Positions 51,737 through 61,285 of a stretch of 64,000 nucleotides of DNA are shown here, piece by piece. The notes beneath the pieces were generated by a model. That model saw only the letters and a program-made list of their open reading frames with translations, had not been told where the DNA came from and did no database searches. The translations under genes and the position numbers were made by a program. The stretch covers positions 434,001-498,000 of the forward strand of contig NZ_CP071872.1 of NCBI RefSeq assembly GCF_022647665.1. The letters are read 5' to 3'. The stretch comes from Streptomyces formicae (GTDB taxonomy: Bacteria > Actinomycetota > Actinomycetes > Streptomycetales > Streptomycetaceae). Every line of letters starts with the position of its first letter. Position 1 is the first letter of the stretch.

Positions 51737-51770
51737 CGGGCCGTTGAGTCCTTTGTACTCCAGCGGCCCG
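51737..51770 (-). terminator. Terminator of the HAD-IB hydrolase gene
   Basis: CGGGCCG-T-TGAGT (51737 on) pairs with ACTCCAGCGGCCCG (ending 51770) with one mismatch and one bulge. Confidence 0.6.
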
Positions 51771-51809
51771 GTGAGCGGAACCCCTGCCTGCACTTCTTTA
51801 CTTTTAGGT

Positions 51810-52652
51810 TCAAATACGGGCAATAGATGCGCTGCGGCGCCGGCTGGCGTACCAGACGAGGCCCGCGGTGGCCGCTGCCGCGCCGACCGCGGCGGCCGCG
51901 ACCAGCGCGGGACGCGGCGGAAGCGTGAACGCGGGGATCCGCTGCTTCAGTCGTACCGGCCGGTTGAAGACGAGGACAGGCCAGCCGCGCGACACGGCCT
52001 CGCGGCGCAGGGCACGGTCAGGGTTGACCGCGTACGGATTGCCCACCGACTGCAGCATGGGGACATCGGTGATGGAGTCGCTGTACGCGTAGGAGCGCGA
52101 CAGGTCGTATCCCTCGGACGCGGCGAGTTCCTTGACCGCCTCGGCCTTGGTGGGCCCGTACGCGTAGTACTCGACCTCTCCCGTGTAACAGCCGTCATCG
52201 CCGACGACCATGCGGGTCGCGACGACGCGGTCGGCGCCGAGCAACTCGCCGATCGGCTCGACCACCTCCGCGCCGGACGTGGAGACGATCACGACATCGC
52301 GACCGGCGGCGTGATGCTCCTCGATGAGGGAGGCGGCCTCGTCGTAGATGATCGGGTCGATCAGCTCGTGGAGCGTCTCGGCGACGATCTCCTTGACCTG
52401 CTGGACGTTCCAGCCCTTGCAGAGCGCGGACAGGTACTGCCGCATCCGCTCCATCTGGTCGTGGTCCGCGCCGCCCGCCAGGAAGACGAACTGGGAGTAG
52501 GCGGTCCGCAGTACGGCGCGGCGGTTGATCAGTCCGCCTTGGTAGAAGGACTTGCTGAAGGTCAGCGTCGACGACTTCGCAATGACCGTCTTGTCCAGGT
52601 CGAAGAAGGCTGCTGTGCGCGGCAAGGAGTGGTTTTCCACGACGCAGAGCAT
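51810..52652 (-). CDS. HAD-IB family phosphatase
   Basis: 280 aa. HAD motif I FFDLDKTVI, motif II VIVSTSGAE, motif III/IV YAYSDSITDVPML. The C-terminal end has a membrane helix (residues 250-272) and basic tail. This is the SerB-like / HAD-IB-HYP1 group, conserved next to the tad locus in Streptomyces. The start is ATG 52652; GTG 52640 is also possible. Confidence 0.88.
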   Translation of the reverse strand: MLCVVENHSLPRTAAFFDLDKTVIAKSSTLTFSKSFYQGGLINRRAVLRTAYSQFVFLAGGADHDQMERMRQYLSALCKGWNVQQVKEIVAETLHELIDPIIYDEAASLIEEHHAAGRDVVIVSTSGAEVVEPIGELLGADRVVATRMVVGDDGCYTGEVEYYAYGPTKAEAVKELAASEGYDLSRSYAYSDSITDVPMLQSVGNPYAVNPDRALRREAVSRGWPVLVFNRPVRLKQRIPAFTLPPRPALVAAAAVGAAAATAGLVWYASRRRSASIARI

Positions 52653-52684
52653 AGGCGCCCACCATTCGGCGTAAGCTGGGGCGC

Positions 52685-52825
52685 GTGGGTTTGCCTGAGA
52701 AGGCTCTCGGGTACACCATGGAAGTCACGGATCGTTCGCGACCGTGCTAACCCGGCCCGACTCCTCCCCCCCCGAGTCGGCCGTGGGGACGACCCCCGCT
52801 CTCCCCCCGGCGGGGGTCGTCGCAT
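52685..52825 (+). ncRNA. 6C RNA
   Basis: Two consecutive GC stems, each with a C-run in its loop: CCGACTC...GAGTCGG (52757-52780, loop with eight C) and GACGACCCCCGC...GCGGGGGTCGTC (52788-52821, loop with CTCCCCCC). This is the defining structure of the actinobacterial 6C RNA, which is found near the tad locus. The 5' boundary is approximate. Function unknown; C-rich loops suggest base pairing with Shine-Dalgarno regions. Confidence 0.85.
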
Positions 52826-53154
52826 GTCCGGACGCGTTTTCGTCCCTCACTCATGGTCGTTCAGCCCTCTTCGGGGCCTCTCCGATGCTGTCGTGCGACT
52901 ACGGAGACTCGTCACCCTGTGTAGCGGTTGTGCTGCGCTGGGGAAGTCGAGTCGGAAGTCACCGGTACGGGCTAGCGGGATATTCACAAGTGGCGAGTTG
53001 TCCACAGTTTTTGAGCAAGATCCACACGATTTTCCGGCGCGCTGCACGGTGATTCCGTCCGCGATGTTCGCGGGCTGAAGGAATCGCGGATCCGGACCGG
53101 TCTCGCCGGCCCGGTGACATCGACTGCGGCAGCGCGGTGTGAGGGGGAGAAATC

Positions 53155-54429
53155 GTGATGGGTTTCATCACGCCTAATACATCCAGTACATCCGGTACGC
53201 CGGATGCGTCCGTGTCCGGGGCGCGTTGGGTCTCTCGGTCGCCTGGGTCTTCCGGGGCGCCTGGGTCTCGGTCCCTTGGGTCTTCGGAGTCCGAGGTTTC
53301 TCGGGTGCCCGAGGTGGCCTGGGCCTCCCGGGCGTCCGGTGGATCCGGCGGGAGGCCGGCCGCCGGGCTGCGCAGGGACGGGCCGCTGATCGTCACGGAG
53401 GACTTGGAGCTGCTCGACGACCTGCTGCGGCTGTGCGCCGCGGCCGGTGCCGAGCCACAGGTCCACCATGCGGTGCCCGAAGAGAGAGCGAGCTGGGAGG
53501 CCGCGCCCCTGGTCCTCGTGGGGGACGACGCGGCAGCCCGCTGCCGGGGAGCCATCCGCAGACGCGGGGTGCTGCTCGTCGGCCGGGACCAGGACGATCC
53601 ACAGGTGTGGCGGCGGGCTGTGGAGATCGGCGCCGACTGTGTGTTGCGGCTGCCCGATGCCGAGGGCTGGCTCGTCGACCGGATCGCGGACGTGGCCGAG
53701 TGTGTCGGCCGGCCCGCGCTCACCGTCGGAGTGATCGGCGGCCGGGGCGGTGCGGGGGCCTCCACGCTGGCCTGCGCGCTCGCCGTGACCGCCGCGCGCG
53801 AAGGACAGCGCACGATGCTGGTCGACGGTGATCCCTTGGGCGGTGGTCTCGATGTGCTCCTCGGCGGGGAGCGGGCCGAGGGCCGGCGCTGGCCGGACTT
53901 CGCGGCGTCCAAGGGCCGAGTGGCCGGCGGTGCGCTCGAGGAGTCGCTGCCCGCCGTGCACGGGCTGCGGGTGCTGAGCTGGGACCGGGGCGACGTGGTC
54001 GTGGTTCCTCCCGAGGCGATGCGCTCAGTGCTGGCGGCGGCACGCAGACGCGGCGGAGTGGTGGTCGTGGATCTGCCGCGCCGGGTCGACGAAGGGGTCG
54101 CCGAGGCGCTGGCACAATTGGACATCGGGCTGCTGGTGGTGCCCGGCGAGCTGCGCGCGGTGGCCGCCGCGAGGCGTGTCGCCTCTTCGGTCGGCATGGT
54201 GCTCGGCGATCTGCGGGCCGTGGTGCGCGGGCCCTACGCGTCGGGGCTGGACGAGCAGTGGGTGGCCGACGCGCTCGACCTGCCGCTGACGGGTGAACTG
54301 CCCGCGGACGCGGGGCTCTTCGCGGACCTGGACGGCGGCGTCCCGCCCGGTGCGGGGGCGAGGGGACCGCTCGCCCGGTTCTGCTCGGCGTTCTGGGAGC
54401 GGGCGCTCACAGGCGGTGCGGTCTCATGA
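53155..54429 (+). CDS. CpaE/Ssd-like P-loop ATPase of the Tad locus
   Basis: 424 aa, GTG 53155 behind GGGGGAG. The first 60 residues are Ser/Gly/Pro-rich low complexity. The second half has a deviant Walker A GGRGGAGASTLA and DGDPLGGGLDVLLG. CpaE family proteins localise Tad pilus assembly, and Ssd in mycobacteria affects septum formation. First of seven rightward genes with start/stop overlaps. Confidence 0.85.
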   Translation: MMGFITPNTSSTSGTPDASVSGARWVSRSPGSSGAPGSRSLGSSESEVSRVPEVAWASRASGGSGGRPAAGLRRDGPLIVTEDLELLDDLLRLCAAAGAEPQVHHAVPEERASWEAAPLVLVGDDAAARCRGAIRRRGVLLVGRDQDDPQVWRRAVEIGADCVLRLPDAEGWLVDRIADVAECVGRPALTVGVIGGRGGAGASTLACALAVTAAREGQRTMLVDGDPLGGGLDVLLGGERAEGRRWPDFAASKGRVAGGALEESLPAVHGLRVLSWDRGDVVVVPPEAMRSVLAAARRRGGVVVVDLPRRVDEGVAEALAQLDIGLLVVPGELRAVAAARRVASSVGMVLGDLRAVVRGPYASGLDEQWVADALDLPLTGELPADAGLFADLDGGVPPGAGARGPLARFCSAFWERALTGGAVS

Positions 54430-55574
54430 CCACGACACTGCTCGACGCCGTGCGTCAGCGGCTCGCCGAGAGCGGGGCCGAGCCGACGCCGGCCAGGGTG
54501 GCGGCCGCGCTGCGCGCGCAGGGGCGGCTGCTCGGCGACGCCGAAGTGCTGGGCGCCGCCGAGGAACTGCGCTGCGAGCTGGTGGGGACGGGGCCGCTGG
54601 AGCCGCTGCTCGCCGACCCGGCCGTGACGGATGTGCTGGTGTCGGCGCCGGACCGGGTGTGGGTGGATCGGGGCGGCGGGCTCGAACTCACCAAGGTCAC
54701 CTTCCCCGACGCGGGTGCGGTGCGCAGGCTGGCGCAGCGGCTCGCGGCGGTGGCGGGGCGGCGACTGGACGACGCACGGCCCTGGGTGGACGCCAGGCTC
54801 CCCGACGGCACCCGGATGCATGCGGTGCTGCCCCCGGTCGCGGTCGGCTCGACCTGTCTGTCGCTGCGGGTGGTGCGACCGCGGGCCTTCTCGCTGAGCG
54901 AGCTCGTCGCGGCGGGGACAGTCCCGCCCGGCGGCGACCGGCTGCTGGGGGCACTGATCGGGGCGAGGGTCTCGTATCTGATCAGCGGCGGCACGGGCAC
55001 GGGCAAGACGACCCTCCTGTCCACGCTGCTGGGGCTGGTGGGCGAGCGTGAACGGATCGTGCTGGCCGAGGACTCGGCCGAGCTCAGGCCCGACCATCCG
55101 CACGTGGTGCGGCTCGAGTCCCGTCCGGCGAACCAGGAGGGCGCGGGCCGGGTCACGCTGCGGGACCTGGTGCGCCAGGCGCTGCGGATGCGCCCCGACC
55201 GGCTGGTGGTGGGCGAGGTCCGAGGAGCCGAAGTCACCGACCTGCTGGCGGCGTTGAACACCGGCCATGACGGCGGCTGCGGCACCGTCCACGCGAACAC
55301 GGCCGCCGACGTCCCCGCCCGGCTGGAAGCCCTGGGCACGGCGGCAGGGCTGGACCGGGTCGCACTGCACAGCCAGTTGGCAGCCGCGCTGTCGGTGGTG
55401 ATCCATCTCGTGCGGGACCGGGACGGGCGCCGCCGGATCGCCGAGGTCCATGTGCTGGAGCGTGACGCGGCGGGGCTGGTGCTGACCGTTCCCGCGCTGC
55501 GGTGGGGCGCGGCGGGCTTCGCCCGGGAGCGGGGCTGGGAGCGGCTGCGGTCGCTGATCGGGGGTGTGTGGTGA
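54426..55574 (+). CDS. tadA: TadA/CpaF-type secretion ATPase
   Basis: 382 aa. Walker A GGTGTGKTT near residue 183, Asp box VLAEDSAELRP and His box RQALRMRPDRLVVGEVRGAE. It powers assembly of the Flp/Tad pilus. Overlaps the previous stop (ATGA at 54426). Confidence 0.93.
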   Translation: MTTTLLDAVRQRLAESGAEPTPARVAAALRAQGRLLGDAEVLGAAEELRCELVGTGPLEPLLADPAVTDVLVSAPDRVWVDRGGGLELTKVTFPDAGAVRRLAQRLAAVAGRRLDDARPWVDARLPDGTRMHAVLPPVAVGSTCLSLRVVRPRAFSLSELVAAGTVPPGGDRLLGALIGARVSYLISGGTGTGKTTLLSTLLGLVGERERIVLAEDSAELRPDHPHVVRLESRPANQEGAGRVTLRDLVRQALRMRPDRLVVGEVRGAEVTDLLAALNTGHDGGCGTVHANTAADVPARLEALGTAAGLDRVALHSQLAAALSVVIHLVRDRDGRRRIAEVHVLERDAAGLVLTVPALRWGAAGFARERGWERLRSLIGGVW

Positions 55575-56419
55575 CGACGATGGCCATGTGTGCGGCGGTG
55601 TGCGCGGGGGCCGCAGCGCTGCTGACGGCCGGCGGCGACCAGGGGATGCGGCGGGCCGGGCTGGTGCTCGCGGGCGGCGGCACGGTGCGGCCGGCCACCG
55701 GTTGGGACCCGGAGCGGTGGCTGCGGGCCGTGCGGCGGTTGCGGCGGGAGTGGCTGTGTCTGCCGGTCGGACTGCTGCTCGCGGTGGTCGGGGAGTCGGT
55801 TCTGCCGCTGGTGTTGGGCCTGGTTGCCGTGCCGTGGGTGCGACGGCGGCTCCGTGCCCGGGAGCGAGGGCGCGACAGGGAGCGCAGGGCCGATGCGGTG
55901 GTCGCGCTGTGCGGGGGCATCGCAGGCGAGCTGCGGGCGGGACGTCAGCCCGGTCAGGCGCTGCTGACGGCAGGGCGTGCCACGGGGGCGCTCGGAGGGG
56001 CGGAGGCCGCGGTGCTGGCGGCCGCCAGGTTCGGCGGAGATGTGCCCGCGGAGCTGCGCCGGGCGGCTCGTGAGCCGGGCGGGGAAGGTCTGGCCGGGCT
56101 TGCGGCGTGCTGGCTGGTGTCGGTGGACGGCGGGGCGGGGCTGGCCTCCGGCCTGGACCGGCTGGAGGCGGCGCTCCGGGCCGAGCAGGACCAACGAGAT
56201 GGACTGCGGGCGCAGTTGGCGGGGGCGTGGTCGACCGTCGTGGTGCTGGCGCTCCTCCCGGTGGTCGGGCTGGCGCTGGGCTGGGCGTTGGGCGCGGATC
56301 CTCTGCGGGTGCTGCTGCACACCCCGGTCGGCGTGGGCTGCCTGCTGACGGGCGGACTGCTGGAGGCCGCGGGCGTGTGCTGGGCGGCCCGGATCGTGCG
56401 GGCGGGGGAGCGGGCATGA
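55571..56419 (+). CDS. tadB: TadB-like membrane protein (T2SSF)
   Basis: 282 aa from GTG 55571 (GTGA overlap). Several membrane helices, T2SSF core around residues 85-200 (GIAGELRAGRQPGQAL), C-terminal helices. Inner-membrane platform protein of the Tad system. Confidence 0.85.
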   Translation: MTTMAMCAAVCAGAAALLTAGGDQGMRRAGLVLAGGGTVRPATGWDPERWLRAVRRLRREWLCLPVGLLLAVVGESVLPLVLGLVAVPWVRRRLRARERGRDRERRADAVVALCGGIAGELRAGRQPGQALLTAGRATGALGGAEAAVLAAARFGGDVPAELRRAAREPGGEGLAGLAACWLVSVDGGAGLASGLDRLEAALRAEQDQRDGLRAQLAGAWSTVVVLALLPVVGLALGWALGADPLRVLLHTPVGVGCLLTGGLLEAAGVCWAARIVRAGERA

Positions 56420-57213
56420 GCGGTGAGTTCGTCCACAGGGCGGGAGCGGCGGTGTCGATGGCGGCGGCCGTCGTCTGGCTGGGCTGCTGGACGGCAGGTT
56501 GGCGCCGCGCGCGGCGGACACGCAGGCGTATCGGCGCCTTGCTGCCCGCGGAGCGCACGAGGCCCGAGCACAGGCCGGGCCCGCGGTGTCCGCGGTGGAT
56601 GCTGCGGTACGCGGCGCGGGTGCGGCAGTGGGCCCTTCCGGCATGCGCGTTGATCACCGGCATCGTCCTGGCCGGCGGGATTACGGGATGCCTGCTCGGC
56701 GCCCTGGGGGCCTACGGCCTGTGGAAGTGGCAGCGAGGCCGCGCACGGGACCGGGCCACGGCCGACGACCACTCGGCCGGGCAACTGCCGCTCGCCGCCG
56801 ATCTGCTGGCCGCCTGCGTCTCGGCCGGAGCCGGGCCGCGCGAGGCGGCGGAGGCGGTCGGGGAGTCACTGGGCGGCCCGGTCGGCGAGCGGCTGGCGAG
56901 GACAGCTGCCGAACTGCGGCTGGGCAGCGAACCGGCCCGGGCGTGGGGGCGGTTCGCGGAGATACCGGGCGCCGCGGGCCTCGCCCGTTGTCTGGAGCAG
57001 GCCGGGTCATCGGGGGCGCCGGCGGCGGGGCCTGTGTCCCGGCTGGCCGCGGGACTGCGGGCCGAGCGGGCCAGAAGCGCCGCCGCGCGGGCTCAGCGTG
57101 CCCAGGTCCTGATCACGGCACCGGTGGGGCTCTGCTTCCTCCCCGCGTTCCTGGCCATCGGGGTGGCTCCAGTGGTGATCGGGCTGGCGAGCGGGCTCCT
57201 GAACGGCGCCTGA
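56416..57213 (+). CDS. tadC: TadC-like membrane protein (T2SSF)
   Basis: 265 aa from ATG 56416 (ATGA overlap). Membrane helices near residues 12-28, 75-100 and 240-262, T2SSF region DLLAACVSAGAGPREAAEAV. Partner of TadB. Confidence 0.85.
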   Translation: MSGEFVHRAGAAVSMAAAVVWLGCWTAGWRRARRTRRRIGALLPAERTRPEHRPGPRCPRWMLRYAARVRQWALPACALITGIVLAGGITGCLLGALGAYGLWKWQRGRARDRATADDHSAGQLPLAADLLAACVSAGAGPREAAEAVGESLGGPVGERLARTAAELRLGSEPARAWGRFAEIPGAAGLARCLEQAGSSGAPAAGPVSRLAAGLRAERARSAAARAQRAQVLITAPVGLCFLPAFLAIGVAPVVIGLASGLLNGA

Positions 57214-57264
57214 AGTAACGACCGGTGCAACGGCCGAGGCAGCAACGGAGCGGCGGCCGTAGCG

Positions 57265-57325
57265 CAACCAAGACAGCAACCAAGCAACGACAGAACCAAG
57301 CAACGACAGAACCAAGCAACGACCG
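57265..57325 (+). repeat. Three 16-bp tandem repeats upstream of the pilin-like gene
   Basis: AACCAAGCAACGACAG at 57278, 57294 and 57310 (last copy with one change), preceded by a partial copy at 57265. Confidence 0.8.
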
Positions 57326-57371
57326 ATGTCAGCGGAAGCGCATGACTGCGCGACGAATACAGGGGGTTGAC

Positions 57372-57593
57372 ATGGCATTCATGGCATGGCTGAAGGGACG
57401 CATGGCCGGAGCGCGGGCGAGGCTGCGCAGGGGGCGGCCGTGCGGCGACGCGGGCATGACCACCTCGGAGTACGCCATGGGGACGATCGCGGCCTGCGCT
57501 TTCGCCGCGGTGCTCTACAAGGTGGTCACGAGCGGGACGGTGTCGACGGCCCTCGAATCGGTGATCGGGAAGGCGCTCGATGCCCAGTTCTGA
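57372..57593 (+). CDS. DUF4244 / Flp-pilin-like small protein
   Basis: 73 aa from ATG 57372 (AGGGGG upstream). It has GMTTSEYAMGTIAACAFAAVLYKVV, the Gly-x-x-x-x-Glu-Tyr type cleavage context and hydrophobic N-terminal helix of Flp pilins. Likely the major pilin subunit processed by a prepilin peptidase located elsewhere. ATG 57342 would add ten residues. Confidence 0.8.
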   Translation: MAFMAWLKGRMAGARARLRRGRPCGDAGMTTSEYAMGTIAACAFAAVLYKVVTSGTVSTALESVIGKALDAQF

Positions 57594-57975
57594 CACCCGG
57601 GCCGGCGTCGGGGCCGACCGTGGCTCCGTGACGGCGGAGGCGGCGGTGGCCGTTCCGGCCCTCGTGGTCTTCACGATGGCTCTGGTGTGGGCTCTGGTGG
57701 CGGCCGCCGCGCAGATCCAGTGCGTGGACGCGGCCAGGGCCGGCGCTCGGGCCGCCGCGAGATCGGAGCCGGAGGCGGCCGCGCTGGCCGCCGCCCGCTC
57801 GGCGGCGCCGCACGGGGCTCGGGTCTCGCTGAAACGGGACGGCGACCTGTGGCGGGTGCGGGTGGATGCGCCCGCACCCGGCCCGGGAGCGCTGGCACTG
57901 ACCCTGACGGCACAGGCCACCGCTCTCGCCGAGGACACGGTCGCCGAGGACACGGCGGAGGGTGGCGCGCCATGA
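57580..57975 (+). CDS. TadE-like pseudopilin
   Basis: 131 aa, overlaps the pilin gene by 14 bp. GSVTAEAAVAVPALVVFTMALVWALV is the TadE-type cleavage and membrane segment. A soluble C-terminal domain follows. Confidence 0.85.
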   Translation: MPSSDTRAGVGADRGSVTAEAAVAVPALVVFTMALVWALVAAAAQIQCVDAARAGARAAARSEPEAAALAAARSAAPHGARVSLKRDGDLWRVRVDAPAPGPGALALTLTAQATALAEDTVAEDTAEGGAP

Positions 57976-58421
57976 GCGACCGGCACGACCGGGGCTCGGC
58001 GACCGTGTGGGTGGCCGTGGCGGCGTGCGCGATGTGCGCGGTCTTCGCCGTGGTTCTCGCCCTGGGGCAGGTGGTCGTTGCCCGGCACCGCGCGGGCGCC
58101 GCCGCCGATCTGGCCGCGCTCGCCGCGGCCGACCTGGCGCTGGAGGGCGCAGGGCCGGCGTGCGCCGTGGCCGCGCGGGTGGCCCGCGCCCAGGGGGCTG
58201 CCTTGGTGCGGTGTGCGGTGGACGGTGAGATCGCCGATGTGACGGCCACGGCGGCTCTCGGCCCGTACGCGCCGGAGGTCAGATCCCGGGCGGGTCCTCC
58301 GGATGGCGCAGTCGCCGCTGACGGGATGAGGGGGACAGGTCCGCAGGACCGTCCGGAGCCTCCTGCGGCCCAGGCACCCCAGGGGCTTCGCGCTCCGCAG
58401 CGGCCTGGGGAGCCTCCCTGA
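57972..58421 (+). CDS. Rv3654c-type TadE-like protein
   Basis: 149 aa from ATG 57972 (ATGA overlap). DRGSATVWVAVAACAMCAVFAVVLALGQ is a TadG/Rv3654c-like N-terminus with a membrane helix. Its Pro-rich C-terminus overlaps the convergent helicase gene by 143 bp, so the last 40 residues may be poorly conserved. Confidence 0.8.
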   Translation: MSDRHDRGSATVWVAVAACAMCAVFAVVLALGQVVVARHRAGAAADLAALAAADLALEGAGPACAVAARVARAQGAALVRCAVDGEIADVTATAALGPYAPEVRSRAGPPDGAVAADGMRGTGPQDRPEPPAAQAPQGLRAPQRPGEPP

Positions 58422-60852
58422 GGAGGACCGTCAGCAGGCGGACGGCGGCGCGCTTGTGCAGCGGGTCGTTGCCGTTGCCGCACTTGGGGGACTGGATGCA
58501 CGACGGGCAGCCGGCGTCGCACTCGCAGGATGCGATGGCCTCCCGGGTCGCGGTCAGCCACTCCCGAGCGGTCTGGAAGGCCCGATCGGCGAAGCCCGCA
58601 CCGCCCGGGTGACCGTCGTAGACGAAGACGGTCGGCAGCAGCGTGTCCGGGTGCAGCGGGACGGAGACGCCGCCGATGTCCCAGCGGTCGCACGTGGCGA
58701 AGAGCGGGAGCATCCCGATGGAGGCGTGCTCGGCCGCGTGGAGGGCGCCGCCCAGCTGTTCCGGGTTCACCCGAGCGGCCTCCAGCTGGTCCTCGGTGAC
58801 CGTCCACCACACGGCCCTGGTCCGCAGGGTGCGCGGTGGCAGATCGAGTTTGGTCTCACCGAGCACCTCCCCGGTGATCAGCTTGCGGCGGAGGAAGGAG
58901 ACGACCTGGTTGGTGACCTCGACGGAGCCGTAGCAGAGCCGCCCGGCGCCCCAGGGGATCTCGGTGTCGGTGTCCAGGATGGAGATGGAGGTGGTGTCGC
59001 GGGCGGTGGTGGAGTACGGCGGGTTCGCCTCCTCGACGAGGGCGACCGAGTCCTCCAGGTCCAGCTGCTTCACCAGGTATGTACGGCCCTGGTGGAGGTG
59101 GACGGCCCCGTCGTGCACGGCGGCGTGCGAGGCCGGCTCGTCGACGGTGCCGAGCAGCCTGCCGGTCGCGGCCTCGACGATCTGCACCGGCCGGCCGCCC
59201 TCACCGCGGATGTCGGTCAGGTCGGCGGCCCGCTCGCGTCGGGTCCAGTACCAGCCCGCGGTCCGCCTGCGCAGCAGTCCGGCGCTCTCCAGCTGGGGCA
59301 GCAGCTCCGGCACGGCGGGGCCGAACAGGGCGAGGTCGTCCTCCGTCAGGGGCAGCTCCGCGGCGGCCGCGCAGAGGTGCGGGGCGAGGACGTACGGGTT
59401 GTCCGGGTCGAGGACCGTGGACTCGACCGGCTGCTGGAAGAGCGCCTCGGGGTGGTGGACGAGGAAGGTGTCCAGCGGGTCGTCACGGGCGACCAGCACG
59501 GCAAGAGCGCCCTGCCCGGAGCGCCCGGCCCGGCCCGCCTGCTGCCACAGCGAGGCCCGGGTGCCCGGATAGCCGGCGATCACGACGGCGTCGAGCCCGG
59601 AGACGTCCACACCGAGCTCCAGGGCGGTCGTGGCGGCCAGACCGAGCAGCTCGCCCGAGTGCAGTGCCTGTTCCAGGGCGCGGCGCTCCTCCGGCAGATA
59701 GCCGCCCCGGTAGGCGGCGACTCTGCGGGCGAGGGACCGGTCGACCTCGGCCAGGCGTTCCTGGGCGATGACGGAGATCAGCTCGGCGCCGCGCCGGGAG
59801 CGTACGAAGGCGACCGAGCGGACGCCCTGGACGGTCAGGCCGGTGAGGAGGTCGGCGGTCTCCGCGGTGGCTGTACGGCGCACCGGGGCGCCCTTCTCGC
59901 CGTGCAGCTCGGTGAGCGGGGGCTCCCAGAGCGCGAAGACGAGCTCTCCGCGGGGCGAGGCGTCGTCGGAGACCTCGGTGACCGGCAGACCGGTGAGGCG
60001 GCGGGCGGCGACGGCGGGTTCCGCGGCGGTGGCGGAGGCGAGGAGGAAGACGGGGTGCGCGCCGTAGCGGGCGCACACGCGGCGCAGCCGCCGCAGGACC
60101 TGGGCGACGTGGGAGCCGAAGACGCCCCGGTAGGTGTGGCACTCGTCGATGACGACGTAGCGCAGCGAGCGCAGGAAGGAGGACCAGCGTGGGTGCGAGG
60201 GAAGTATCCCGCGGTGGAGCATGTCGGGGTTGGTGAGCACGTAGTTCGCGTACTGGCGCACCCACTCGCGCTCCTCGACGGGCGTGTCCCCGTCGTACAC
60301 GGCCGGGCGCACGCGGTTGCCGAGCGGTGCCGCGAGCTCTCTGACGGCGCGGAGCTGGTCGGCGGCGAGGGCCTTGGTCGGGGCGAGGTAGAGGGCCGTG
60401 CTGCCGCGCCCGTTGGCTGCCTCGGCGCCGTCCAGCAGCGTGCTGAGCACCGGGGCGAGATAGGCCAGAGACTTGCCGGACGCGGTGCCTGTGGCGATCA
60501 CGACCGATTCGCCGTCCAGGGCGTGTTCCGCGGCCGCCGCCTGGTGGGCCCAGGGGTGCTCGATGCCGGCCGTCCGAATGGCGTTGATCACTTCCGCACG
60601 GATGCGGTGCGGCCACACTGCATGGCGCCCCGGCCTGGGGGGCAAGTGCTCCGTATGAGTGATGCGCGCAGCCCGGCCCGCCCCTGCGGTGAGCCGGTCG
60701 AGGACCGTACCGGGGGAGGGGCGGGTTTCCCCGCTCTCGGGAGGTCGTCTGGGACGGTGATTCTGTGCCATCGGCACCGAGTGTGTCACCGGCGTGACCG
60801 ACAATGGTCCCAAGGCGTCGTGCATGGCTGCTGGTAAGTGATTGAATGCCAT
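58279..60852 (-). CDS. DEAD/DEAH helicase with C-terminal DUF1998 (MrfA/YprA-like)
   Basis: 857 aa from ATG 60852. Motif I ATGTASGKSLAY, motif II VIDECHTYRGVFG, motif VI GRAGRSGQG. The C-terminal four-Cys zinc domain (CECDAGCPSCIQSPKCGNGN) is the DUF1998 signature. MrfA-type helicases repair mitomycin-type lesions with a nuclease partner, which is not nearby. Confidence 0.9.
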   Translation of the reverse strand: MAFNHLPAAMHDALGPLSVTPVTHSVPMAQNHRPRRPPESGETRPSPGTVLDRLTAGAGRAARITHTEHLPPRPGRHAVWPHRIRAEVINAIRTAGIEHPWAHQAAAAEHALDGESVVIATGTASGKSLAYLAPVLSTLLDGAEAANGRGSTALYLAPTKALAADQLRAVRELAAPLGNRVRPAVYDGDTPVEEREWVRQYANYVLTNPDMLHRGILPSHPRWSSFLRSLRYVVIDECHTYRGVFGSHVAQVLRRLRRVCARYGAHPVFLLASATAAEPAVAARRLTGLPVTEVSDDASPRGELVFALWEPPLTELHGEKGAPVRRTATAETADLLTGLTVQGVRSVAFVRSRRGAELISVIAQERLAEVDRSLARRVAAYRGGYLPEERRALEQALHSGELLGLAATTALELGVDVSGLDAVVIAGYPGTRASLWQQAGRAGRSGQGALAVLVARDDPLDTFLVHHPEALFQQPVESTVLDPDNPYVLAPHLCAAAAELPLTEDDLALFGPAVPELLPQLESAGLLRRRTAGWYWTRRERAADLTDIRGEGGRPVQIVEAATGRLLGTVDEPASHAAVHDGAVHLHQGRTYLVKQLDLEDSVALVEEANPPYSTTARDTTSISILDTDTEIPWGAGRLCYGSVEVTNQVVSFLRRKLITGEVLGETKLDLPPRTLRTRAVWWTVTEDQLEAARVNPEQLGGALHAAEHASIGMLPLFATCDRWDIGGVSVPLHPDTLLPTVFVYDGHPGGAGFADRAFQTAREWLTATREAIASCECDAGCPSCIQSPKCGNGNDPLHKRAAVRLLTVLLREAPQAAAEREAPGVPGPQEAPDGPADLSPSSRQRRLRHPEDPPGI

Positions 60853-60931
60853 CGCGGCTGGCGATCCGTCCCCTGGCTCCGTCGGGGAGACCCGAGGGGC
60901 GACCGCTCGATAGCAAGGTGCTGGAGGATCC

Positions 60932-61285
60932 GTGGACCTGTCCCTGTCGACTCGCAATGTTTCCGGCCCCGGTGGCGACCGTACGGTCGTCGAGGTCGGT
61001 GGCGAGATTGATGTGTATACCGCGCCCAAGCTGCGCGAGCAGTTGGTCGAGTTGGTGAACGACGGCAGCTACCACCTGGTTGTCGACATGGAGGGTGTGG
61101 ACTTCCTCGACTCGACCGGCCTCGGCGTGCTCGTGGGCGGTCTCAAGCGTGTGCGTGCGCACGAAGGCTCGCTCCGTCTCGTCTGCAACCAGGAGCGCAT
61201 TCTCAAGATCTTCCGGATCACCGGTCTGACCAAGGTGTTCCCCATCCACACCACGGTCGACGAGGCCGTCGCGGCGACGGACTGA
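60932..61285 (+). CDS. bldG: Anti-sigma factor antagonist BldG
   Basis: 117 aa from GTG 60932. STAS fold: [19 protein letters not shown] and [15 protein letters not shown], with the phosphorylatable Ser in DST. BldG is required for aerial mycelium and antibiotics in Streptomyces. Identity supported by the adjacent anti-sigma gene and the helicase upstream. Confidence 0.93.
   Translation: MDLSLSTRNVSGPGGDRTVVEVGGEIDVYTAPKLREQLVELVNDGSYHLVVDMEGVDFLDSTGLGVLVGGLKRVRAHEGSLRLVCNQERILKIFRITGLTKVFPIHTTVDEAVAATD

Larger units (their letters stand above)
51477..51809. other. Convergent intergenic region with two terminators
   Basis: 333 bp between the Fic-like and HAD genes. Two hairpins listed separately. 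No other gene seen. Confidence 0.5.

Noticed and set aside
57265..57325. Tandem repeats considered as CRISPR
   Set aside because: Repeats are directly adjacent with no spacers and no cas genes.
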